Below are positions 1-4,920 of a stretch of 6,898 nt of DNA, piece after piece; the first letter of the stretch is position 1, and each line of letters opens with the position of its first letter. Source of the DNA: Pseudomonadales bacterium (lineage in GTDB: Bacteria > Pseudomonadota > Gammaproteobacteria > Pseudomonadales > Moraxellaceae); NCBI GenBank assembly GCA_013043915.1, contig JABEVH010000005.1, forward strand, positions 1 to 6,898, in the 5' to 3' direction. Made by a program: the position numbers and the translations under genes. The notes under the pieces were generated by a model, which made no database searches, was not told the DNA's origin, and worked only from the letters and a program-made list of their open reading frames with translations.

Positions 1-320
1 CCATTATCGCCACCGCGCTGATTGAAACCAGCTCGAAGATGGATGAAATGATCTTTGAAGAATTTAAGGGAACAGGCAATCAGGAAATCAACCTTGATCG
101 CAAGATTGCTGAAAAGCGCGTATTTCCCTCCATCAATATCAAGAAATCAGGCACCCGTCGCGAAGAACGCCTCATGGGTGATGATGAACTTAAAAAGGTC
201 TGGATTCTACGTAAACTGCTTCATCCCATGGAAGAAATTTCCGCTATAGAATTTCTTCTCGACAAGATGAAAGACACCAAAACCAACGAAGAATTCTTCG
301 ATATGATGAAGCGTCGCTAA
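1..320 (+). CDS. rho: Transcription termination factor Rho, C-terminal part (5' end outside window)
   Basis: This is the last 105 residues of Rho, the hexameric RNA-dependent ATPase/translocase that ends transcription in the cytoplasm. The reading frame is open from base 3 and ends with TAA at 318-320. The fragment starts at IIATALIETSSKMDE and runs to the FFDMMKRR terminus, which aligns without gaps to my memory of the end of E. coli Rho (419 aa), so it covers about the final quarter of the RecA-like motor domain. Visible key residues are the arginine in EKRVFP (equivalent to E. coli R353) and the arginine finger in SGTRREE (equivalent to R366), followed by the conserved WILRK and HPM segments. 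The C-terminus is complete. The stop codon overlaps the msrA stop codon on the other strand, so there is no intergenic space for a terminator. A hairpin about 67 bases downstream, inside msrA, may serve instead. Identification is secure. Confidence 0.97.
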   Translation, partial: IIATALIETSSKMDEMIFEEFKGTGNQEINLDRKIAEKRVFPSINIKKSGTRREERLMGDDELKKVWILRKLLHPMEEISAIEFLLDKMKDTKTNEEFFDMMKRR

Positions 321-841
321 GTTCGCAGCAGCGGGGTAAATTGCCGTCGAAAATGCGCCAGCTTGGGTGAGATGACAAGCTGACAATAGCCCTGCAGGGG
401 ATGCAGGGCTAAGTAATTTTGATGTTCGGATTCAGCGGGGTAAAACGTCTCTGCACCAGCAACTTCCGTGACCAGGGGCTTAGGCCACGAATCTGTCAGC
501 TCATGCATCAATTGACGAGCCAGTTGATGCTGAATTTCGTTTTGGCAAAAAATAACTGAACGGTACTGAGTCCCTATATCATGACCTTGGCGGTTTAAGG
601 TAGTAGGGTCATGAATGGCAAAGAAAACTCTCAGTACCTGCTCAAAACTAATCAGGTCCGGATCAAACGTAACCTTGATGACTTCTGCATGCCCGGTACG
701 TCCGCCACAGACGGCCTCATACGTCGGGAACTCCACAGTTCCCCCGGCATAACCACACACAACTGAACTCACACCGATCAGTTCACGGTAAACAGCATCA
801 AGGCACCAGAAACACCCTCCACCCAGCACAACATCGTTCAT
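317..841 (-). CDS. msrA: Peptide methionine-S-sulfoxide reductase MsrA
   Basis: A complete 174-residue MsrA, which reduces the S-epimer of methionine sulfoxide, free or in proteins, using thioredoxin-type reductants. The catalytic motif GCFWC lies at residues 9-13, with C10 the nucleophile and F11/W12 lining the substrate pocket. Other family residues are Y31 in GYAGG, E53 in TGHAE, and D88 and Y93 in GHDIGTQYRS. A likely resolving cysteine, C153 in GYCQ, precedes the usual basic PKLAHFRR tail. Length is normal for a single-domain MsrA, and no MsrB domain is fused. There is no signal peptide, so it is cytoplasmic. The ATG (841-839) overlaps the ntrC TGA (840-838) and is served by AGGAGG seven bases upstream inside the last ntrC codons, so it is probably co-translated as the last gene of the ntrBC operon. 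Its TAG (319-317) overlaps the rho stop codon. Function is certain; membership of a nitrogen operon is unusual. Confidence 0.96.
   Translation of the reverse strand: MNDVVLGGGCFWCLDAVYRELIGVSSVVCGYAGGTVEFPTYEAVCGGRTGHAEVIKVTFDPDLISFEQVLRVFFAIHDPTTLNRQGHDIGTQYRSVIFCQNEIQHQLARQLMHELTDSWPKPLVTEVAGAETFYPAESEHQNYLALHPLQGYCQLVISPKLAHFRRQFTPLLRT
359..382. repeat. Short inverted repeat next to the rho/msrA hairpin
   Basis: CAGCTTG (359-365) and CAAGCTG (376-382) are a 7 bp inverted repeat with a 10-base loop, only four bases before the stronger hairpin at 387-411. Together they form a tandem stem-loop region in the 3' part of msrA. It could protect the msrA mRNA end or help end converging transcription; it could also be chance. 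Confidence 0.35.
387..411 (+). terminator. Hairpin inside msrA, candidate intrinsic terminator of rho
   Basis: TAGCCCTGCA (387-396) and TGCAGGGCTA (402-411) form a perfect 10 bp inverted repeat around a GGGGA loop. On the + strand it is followed by AGTAATTTT (412-420), an imperfect T-tract. It begins 67 bases after the rho stop codon and is antisense to msrA codons just before the C153 codon. On the minus strand the hairpin is followed by TTGTCAGC, a poorer tail. It may therefore end rho transcription while being tolerated within msrA. The hairpin is seen; termination is inferred. Confidence 0.5.
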
Positions 842-2265
842 TCATCCCCCTCCTCACCGACTTCCATATCCAGCTCCTTGATCTTACGCGTCAAGGTATT
901 ACGTCCCCATCCAAGCAATTCAGCTGCATCGCGACGGCGGCCACCTGTTTTGACCAGAGCCTCCATAATCATCACTCGCTCAAAAGCTGGAAGCGCCGTA
1001 TCCAGCAAGGACTTGGCACCATTTTCCAAAGCATGCCGCGCCCAGGCTGCTAGATTTTGTTCCCAGTTCAGGGATGGAGCTCGATCTGCCGCCCCCACAG
1101 CAGCGATCAATTCTTGCGGCAAGTCTTGCACCATCACTTCCCGCCCCGAGGCCATCACCGTCAACCAGCGACAGGTATTCTCCAATTGCCGTACGTTGCC
1201 TGGCCATGGCATTTCCTTCAAGGCTTCTGCCGTTTCTGGCTTCAGTACTTTGGGTTCAACATTAAGCTCCCGCGCGGCGCGGCGCAAGAAGTACTCCGCC
1301 AGCATGGGAATATCGCTGCGGCGTTGCGATAACTTGGGGATATGAACGCGTATAACATTCAGGCGATGATACAGATCTTCGCGGAACTGACCTTCGGCAA
1401 CCAGCCTTTCCAGATTTTGGTGCGTGGCGGCGATAATTCTGACGTCAACTTTGATCGGGGTGGTACCTCCAACACGGTAAAATTCGCTGTCTGCCAGGAC
1501 GCGCAGCAACCTAGTCTGCGTTTCAAGCGGCATGTCTCCGATTTCATCAAGAAAGAGAGTCCCGCCATTTGCCTGTTCAAATCTTCCAACACGCTGTCCT
1601 GTAGCCCCCGTAAATGCTCCTTTTTCGTGACCGAAAAGCTCAGACTCCATCAAGTCCCGTGGAATGGCAGCCATATTTAAGGCAATAAAAGGCCGTGAAG
1701 ACCGCGGTGAATGGCGATGTAATGCTTGTGCAACGCGCTCCTTGCCGGTGCCTGATTCACCATTGATCAGTACGGTGATATGTGACCCTGCCAACCGCCC
1801 GATAGCCCGAAAAACCTCCTGCATCGCCGGGCTCTCTCCGATAATTTCAGGAGTATCCTGTGGCTCAGCAAGCACTACTACCGAGCCTTGCGACTGTTCA
1901 AGATGATGCGCAACGGCACGCCGCACCAGTGAAACAGCCTCATCCACGTCAAAGGGTTTGGGTAGATACTCAAACGCACCACTCTGGTAAGATGAAACCG
2001 CTGAGTCCAGATCAGAATGCGCCGTCATCACGATCACAGGTAACTGCGGAAAACTGGCATGCAGCTTCCCCAACAAGGCCAGTCCATCCATCCCAGGCAT
2101 ACGCATATCGGTAATGAGAGCTTCAGGTTGCTCGCGCATCAGGCGATTTAACGCACTGCGGCCATCATCAAAGGTCTGAACATCGAACCCCTCCTGACTA
2201 AGCGCCCGCTCTAACACCCAGCGAATGGAGCGATCATCATCAACGATCCATACTTTCGCATTCAT
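838..2265 (-). CDS. ntrC: Nitrogen regulation response regulator NtrC (GlnG), sigma-54 activator
   Basis: A 475-residue NtrC (E. coli 469), the enhancer-binding protein that, when phosphorylated by NtrB, drives sigma-54 promoters for nitrogen assimilation. Domains in order: receiver (about 4-120) with acidic pocket D9-D11, phospho-acceptor D53, T81 and K103; AAA+ domain (about 140-370) with Walker A GESGTGKE (169-176), sigma-54-contacting GAFTGA loop (216-221), Walker B ending D240-E241, R295/R301 in the FREDLYHRL region as arginine-finger candidates, and sensor II WPGNVRQLEN (354-363); Fis-type helix-turn-helix (about 428-467). The start of the receiver (VWIVDDDRSIRWVLERAL) and the HTH are typical of NtrC, not of AtoC, ZraR or NtrX. 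The ATG at 2265-2263 was chosen because it overlaps the ntrB TGA as ATGA, has AGGAG seven bases upstream and begins at the receiver. An in-frame ATG at 2328 would add 21 unconserved residues inside ntrB. Acts in the cytoplasm with NtrB as partner. Confidence 0.97.
   Translation of the reverse strand: MNAKVWIVDDDRSIRWVLERALSQEGFDVQTFDDGRSALNRLMREQPEALITDMRMPGMDGLALLGKLHASFPQLPVIVMTAHSDLDSAVSSYQSGAFEYLPKPFDVDEAVSLVRRAVAHHLEQSQGSVVVLAEPQDTPEIIGESPAMQEVFRAIGRLAGSHITVLINGESGTGKERVAQALHRHSPRSSRPFIALNMAAIPRDLMESELFGHEKGAFTGATGQRVGRFEQANGGTLFLDEIGDMPLETQTRLLRVLADSEFYRVGGTTPIKVDVRIIAATHQNLERLVAEGQFREDLYHRLNVIRVHIPKLSQRRSDIPMLAEYFLRRAARELNVEPKVLKPETAEALKEMPWPGNVRQLENTCRWLTVMASGREVMVQDLPQELIAAVGAADRAPSLNWEQNLAAWARHALENGAKSLLDTALPAFERVMIMEALVKTGGRRRDAAELLGWGRNTLTRKIKELDMEVGEEGDE
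849..854 (-). promoter_or_regulatory. Ribosome-binding site of msrA inside the end of ntrC
   Basis: The minus strand reads AGGAGG, a full Shine-Dalgarno match, seven bases before the msrA ATG. The same bases encode the acidic end of NtrC (EEGDE). It fixes the msrA start at 841 and shows that msrA is set up for strong translation from the ntrBC transcript. Confidence 0.85.
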
Positions 2266-3344
2266 GGCGCTACTCCTGAAGCTGGCAAAAAAATGGTGAA
2301 TACTGTCTGCCCCGGTACGGACTGACATTCGATTAAGCCTTGGTATTGATTAACAATCTCTTGCGCAATGGACAACCCCAATCCCGTGCCTGAAGGTCGA
2401 CCGCTGATCATGGGATAAAAAATATTATCGACCAGATCCGAGGGGATACCCGGGCCGTTATCTTCGATATCTACCTGCAAAACCAGACGATGTCGAATAG
2501 ACCCTATGGTGTACTGCCGCTGTGGTCGTGTTCTGAAAAGAATACCCCCCTCGCGCTGAGGATCAGGATTTTCACGCAAAGCCTGCAAGGCATTGCCCGT
2601 GATATTGAGCAGTACCTGAATCAACTGATCGGGATCAGCATATAACTCAGGTAACGAAGGATCATAATCACGCAGTATCTCAACTTCGCCCTTCGCTTCA
2701 GCCAGAATCAAGTGGCGCACTCGCTCCAGACACTCATGGATATTGACCTGCTGCATCTTAGGCAACGTACGCGGACCCAACATGCGATCTGCCAAATTGC
2801 GAAGTCGGTCGGTCTCCTCAATGATGATGTTGGTATAGTCGTGAAGATCTTCATCGGGTAAAGCCTTGGCCAATAACTGTGCAGCCCCTCGAATCCCGCC
2901 CAATGGATTCTTGATTTCATGCGCGACACCGCGCACCAACTGCCGGGTAGCATGGTGATTAGCCAGCAAAGCCTCTTCACGTGCGATGCGAATCAACCTA
3001 TCCATGGGTTGCAACTCCATCAACAGGTGCATGGGATGGGCTTCAGGATGTACAGGCGTTACTGCATAATCTACCACCGCCTCACCTCCGCCCATCCATA
3101 CATGGGCTTCACGCTTGTTAAACGGATGCCCCTGATCCAACGCACGGCGCAAGGCTGCACGCATTCCCGACACATCATGATCGAGAAACACAGTCTCCAA
3201 CGGCTGCCCCAGTGATTTACTTCCCGTAGCCAGCAAGGCTGAAGCTGCAGGATTTAAGTAACTAATACATAGCATGTCATCGAGCAGCAAAACTCCTGTT
3301 GACAAACTATCCAGCAACCAGCGGAAACTCTCTTTAACCAGCAT
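2262..3344 (-). CDS. ntrB: Nitrogen regulation sensor histidine kinase/phosphatase NtrB (GlnL)
   Basis: A 360-residue NtrB (E. coli 349), the soluble kinase/phosphatase that sets NtrC phosphorylation in response to PII (GlnB). No transmembrane segment is visible, as expected for this cytoplasmic sensor. An N-terminal PAS domain (about 5-115) contains STGVLLLDD and LNPAASALL. The dimerisation/phospho-acceptor segment carries HEIKNPLGG with H142. The ATPase domain has the N-box with N247 and N251 (LLNITGNAL), G1 box DNGPGIP (295-301), F-box FYPMIS (309-314) and G2 box GTGLGLS (319-325). The start is the ATG at 3344-3342, preceded by GGGGAGG. An upstream in-frame TTG at 3371 lies within the predicted sigma-54 -12 element and cannot be in that transcript. 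The TGA (2264-2262) overlaps the ntrC ATG. A run of seven T near the 3' end forms a slippery heptamer. Probably autoregulated by NtrC through the upstream sigma-54 promoter. Confidence 0.96.
   Translation of the reverse strand: MLVKESFRWLLDSLSTGVLLLDDMLCISYLNPAASALLATGSKSLGQPLETVFLDHDVSGMRAALRRALDQGHPFNKREAHVWMGGGEAVVDYAVTPVHPEAHPMHLLMELQPMDRLIRIAREEALLANHHATRQLVRGVAHEIKNPLGGIRGAAQLLAKALPDEDLHDYTNIIIEETDRLRNLADRMLGPRTLPKMQQVNIHECLERVRHLILAEAKGEVEILRDYDPSLPELYADPDQLIQVLLNITGNALQALRENPDPQREGGILFRTRPQRQYTIGSIRHRLVLQVDIEDNGPGIPSDLVDNIFYPMISGRPSGTGLGLSIAQEIVNQYQGLIECQSVPGQTVFTIFLPASGVAP
2273..2277 (-). promoter_or_regulatory. Ribosome-binding site of ntrC inside the end of ntrB
   Basis: AGGAG on the minus strand lies seven bases before the ATG at 2265. 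This supports the 475-residue NtrC start over the in-frame ATG at 2328. Confidence 0.8.
2286..2292 (-). other. Slippery heptamer T-TTT-TTG near the end of ntrB
   Basis: In the ntrB frame the minus strand reads ATT TTT TTG (I351-F352-L353), so T-TTT-TTG has the X-XXY-YYZ form of a -1 frameshift site, within a run of seven T (2293-2287). The -1 frame is exactly that of ntrC and has no stop between here and the ntrC ATG, so a slip would give an NtrB-NtrC fusion. The heptamer is seen; frameshifting is unproven. Confidence 0.3.
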
Positions 3345-3348
3345 AGGC

Positions 3349-3355
3349 CCTCCCC
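3349..3355 (-). promoter_or_regulatory. Ribosome-binding site of ntrB
   Basis: GGGGAGG on the minus strand ends four bases before the ATG at 3344. It is purine-rich with slightly short spacing, lies just inside the predicted sigma-54 transcript, and decides the start against the upstream TTG at 3371. Confidence 0.7.
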
Positions 3356-3366
3356 TGCGTGCATAA

Positions 3367-3383
3367 TGCAATATACAGGCCAG
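3367..3383 (-). promoter_or_regulatory. Sigma-54 (-24/-12) promoter of ntrB-ntrC-msrA
   Basis: On the minus strand the bases read CTGGCCTGTATATTGCA. Against the sigma-54 consensus YTGGCACG-N4-TTGCW, only two of thirteen specified positions differ (A to C and C to T in the -24 half). The invariant GG (3381-3380) and GC (3369-3368) are separated by exactly ten bases, as required. The expected transcription start is near 3356, giving a leader of about 12 bases that carries the GGGGAGG ribosome-binding site just before the ntrB ATG. The assignment is by inspection; the downstream gene encoding a sigma-54 activator and upstream NtrC-type dyads support it. Confidence 0.8.
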
Positions 3384-3432
3384 CTCTCATAGGGGCCTGA
3401 CCAACCAATCTTCACAGACCTTTCGCTACGCA

Positions 3433-3449
3433 TGCACTAAATTAGCACA
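3433..3449 (-). promoter_or_regulatory. Second NtrC-type dyad, weaker match
   Basis: The + strand reads TGCACT-AAATT-AGCACA. One half-site is perfect and the other matches RGTGCA at four of six positions. Its centre is 32 bp (about three helical turns) from that of the stronger dyad and about 85 bp upstream of the predicted ntrB transcription start. The 32 bp spacing equals that between the two strong NtrC enhancer sites at E. coli glnA, which favours cooperative binding on the same helix face. On its own the match would not be convincing. Confidence 0.45.
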
Positions 3450-3464
3450 ATACAACCGCCTATA

Positions 3465-3481
3465 TGCCCTTATTTGGTGCA
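3465..3481 (-). promoter_or_regulatory. NtrC-binding dyad, strong match
   Basis: On the minus strand this reads TGCACC-AAATA-AGGGCA, matching the NtrC consensus TGCACY-N5-RGTGCA at 11 of 12 specified positions. Its centre is about 117 bp upstream of the predicted ntrB start of transcription, in the range of enhancer sites at glnA of enteric bacteria. It also lies about 75 bp upstream of the predicted rimO start, so binding here could influence both sides. Confidence 0.65.
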
Positions 3482-3532
3482 AATGTTTTATTGTGGCAAT
3501 GACTTCTCGCCATCTACCCCGAGCCTGAATAT

Positions 3533-3541
3533 TGCTATAAT
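3533..3541 (+). promoter_or_regulatory. Extended -10 sigma-70 promoter of rimO-kup
   Basis: TGCTATAAT is a perfect extended -10 element (TG-N-TATAAT). No good -35 hexamer is found 16-18 bases upstream (the bases near 3513-3518 read TCTACC), which is common for extended -10 promoters. Transcription would begin near 3548, leaving a leader of about 27 bases before the rimO ATG. Confidence 0.65.
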
Positions 3542-3574
3542 GCGAGGCTCTAAATTCTCAGCGAGTCTGTCCCC

Positions 3575-4915
3575 ATGCCGCAACATCAGCCTAAAGTGGG
3601 CTTTGTTTCCCTGGGCTGCCCCAAAGCTCTGGTTGACTCCGAGCGCATCCTGACGCAGCTGCGTACCGAAGGCTACGAACTGGTCAGCAACTACGATGGC
3701 GCAGACCTGGTGGTGGTCAATACTTGTGGTTTTATTGACCGGGCGAAAGCTGAATCCCTCGATGCCATCGGTGAAGCTTTAAAGGAAAATGGCCGGGTGA
3801 TCGTTACCGGCTGCATGGGTGTACATGCTGACGAAATACGTCGGGCACATCCCCGCGTTCTAGCGATAACCGGGCCGCAGCAATATGAGCAGGTCGTCGG
3901 TGCCGTGCATCAATTTCTGCCACCTCCAATACATCACAACCCCTATACAGACTTAGTTCCGCCGCAGGGCATCAGGTTGACACCGCGACACTACGCTTAT
4001 CTGAAAATATCAGAAGGCTGTAATCATCGTTGCAGTTTCTGCATCATTCCGTCCTTGCGGGGAGACCTGGTATCCAGGCCCGCTGGGGATGTCATGGCAG
4101 AAGCTGAGCGCTTAGTCCAATCAGGAGTCAAAGAGTTGCTGGTGATTTCCCAGGACACCTCAGCCTACGGCGTTGACTTGCGCTACCGGCTTGATTTCTG
4201 GAACGGTCAACCCGTCAAAACCCGATTAACGGATCTTTGCGAGGCCTTAGGCAGCTTAGGGGTTTGGGTACGCCTGCATTATGTCTATCCCTATCCGCAT
4301 GTCGACGCCATCCTCCCTCTCATGGCTCAGGGCAAGATACTGCCCTATCTGGACATTCCTTTCCAGCATGCCAGCCCACGCATCCTGCAATTGATGAAAA
4401 GGCCTGCCCATGCTGAAAACACCCTGCTCCGCCTGAAAGCATGGCGGGAGATTTGTCCTGATTTAACCTTACGTTCCACGTTTATCGTTGGCTTTCCTGG
4501 GGAAACCGAAGCTGAATTCCAGGAACTATTAGACTGGATGGATGAGGCCCAACTAGACCGTGTCGGATGCTTCACCTACTCAGCGGTGGATGGCGCTGCA
4601 GCCAACGCCCTCCCCGATGCAGTTCCCGAAACCGTTAAACAAGAGCGTTATGAAAGGTTTATGGAGCACGCACAAAATATTTCACGTAGCAAATTGGCTG
4701 AAAAAGTAGGGAAAACCTTGCAGGTCGTTATTGATGAAATCGACGTAGAAGCAGGTGTAGCTATTGCCCGAGGCCCCGGCGATGCCCCTGAAATTGACGG
4801 CAATGTTTTTATTGAAAGCCCAGGGGCAGATAAACTCACGGTGGGAAGTTTTATCCATGTCAGCATTACTGAAGCTGACGATTATGATCTTTATGCACAA
4901 GCCCTCGCTGAGTAA
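3575..4915 (+). CDS. rimO: Ribosomal protein uS12 methylthiotransferase RimO
   Basis: A 446-residue radical-SAM methylthiotransferase (E. coli RimO about 441) that adds a methylthio group to the conserved aspartate of ribosomal protein S12. The N-terminal UPF0004 domain holds the auxiliary [4Fe-4S] cluster cysteines C15 (LGCPKALVDSE), C51 (NTCGFID) and C80 (TGCMG). The radical SAM triad is C149, C153 and C156 in EGCNHRCSFC, followed by IIPSLRG. Later family motifs are ISQDTSAYG (191-199), YVYPYP (236-241), DIPFQHAS (260-267) and STFIVGFPGET (301-311). A TRAM domain occupies about 379-446 and probably binds the S12/rRNA surface. The GCPKALVDSE motif and TRAM ending mark RimO rather than the tRNA enzyme MiaB. 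The start is the only ATG next to the promoter and fits the usual N-terminus. The ribosome-binding site is weak (GCGAG at 3561-3565). It is followed by kup after five bases. All catalytic residues are intact. Confidence 0.96.
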   Translation: MPQHQPKVGFVSLGCPKALVDSERILTQLRTEGYELVSNYDGADLVVVNTCGFIDRAKAESLDAIGEALKENGRVIVTGCMGVHADEIRRAHPRVLAITGPQQYEQVVGAVHQFLPPPIHHNPYTDLVPPQGIRLTPRHYAYLKISEGCNHRCSFCIIPSLRGDLVSRPAGDVMAEAERLVQSGVKELLVISQDTSAYGVDLRYRLDFWNGQPVKTRLTDLCEALGSLGVWVRLHYVYPYPHVDAILPLMAQGKILPYLDIPFQHASPRILQLMKRPAHAENTLLRLKAWREICPDLTLRSTFIVGFPGETEAEFQELLDWMDEAQLDRVGCFTYSAVDGAAANALPDAVPETVKQERYERFMEHAQNISRSKLAEKVGKTLQVVIDEIDVEAGVAIARGPGDAPEIDGNVFIESPGADKLTVGSFIHVSITEADDYDLYAQALAE

Positions 4916-4920
4916 CCATC

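Noticed and set aside
55..249. A 64-codon + strand frame inside rho
   Set aside because: It overlaps the Rho motor domain in another frame and has no independent support.
878..1345. A 155-codon open frame on the + strand, plus several others opposite ntrC (1057-1332, 1342-1680, 1664-1906, 1860-2114)
   Set aside because: They are antisense to a fully conserved ntrC, have no recognisable motif or ribosome-binding site, and their compositions look like reverse-frame reading of a conserved gene.
2266..2328. A 21-residue N-terminal extension of NtrC starting at ATG 2328
   Set aside because: It lies inside ntrB, is not family-like, and the ATG at 2265 has a good ribosome-binding site and the ATGA overlap. 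The open frame is only of interest for the frameshift idea.
2919..3215. A 98-codon + strand open frame opposite ntrB
   Set aside because: It is antisense to the conserved PAS/kinase region with no ribosome-binding site or recognisable domain.
3433..3480. A sigma-70 promoter towards ntrB using TGCTAATTT as an extended -10
   Set aside because: The -10 is only a partial match, there is no -35, and the leader would be long; the sigma-54 promoter fits much better.
3494..3511. A sigma-54-like TGGCA...TCGCC towards rimO on the + strand
   Set aside because: GG and GC are 12 bases apart rather than 10 and the -12 half is poor; sigma-54 does not tolerate this spacing.
4345..4900. Short minus-strand open frames opposite rimO (4345-4575, 4648-4866, 4682-4900)
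   Set aside because: They mutually overlap, lie opposite a conserved gene, and show no motif or translation signal.
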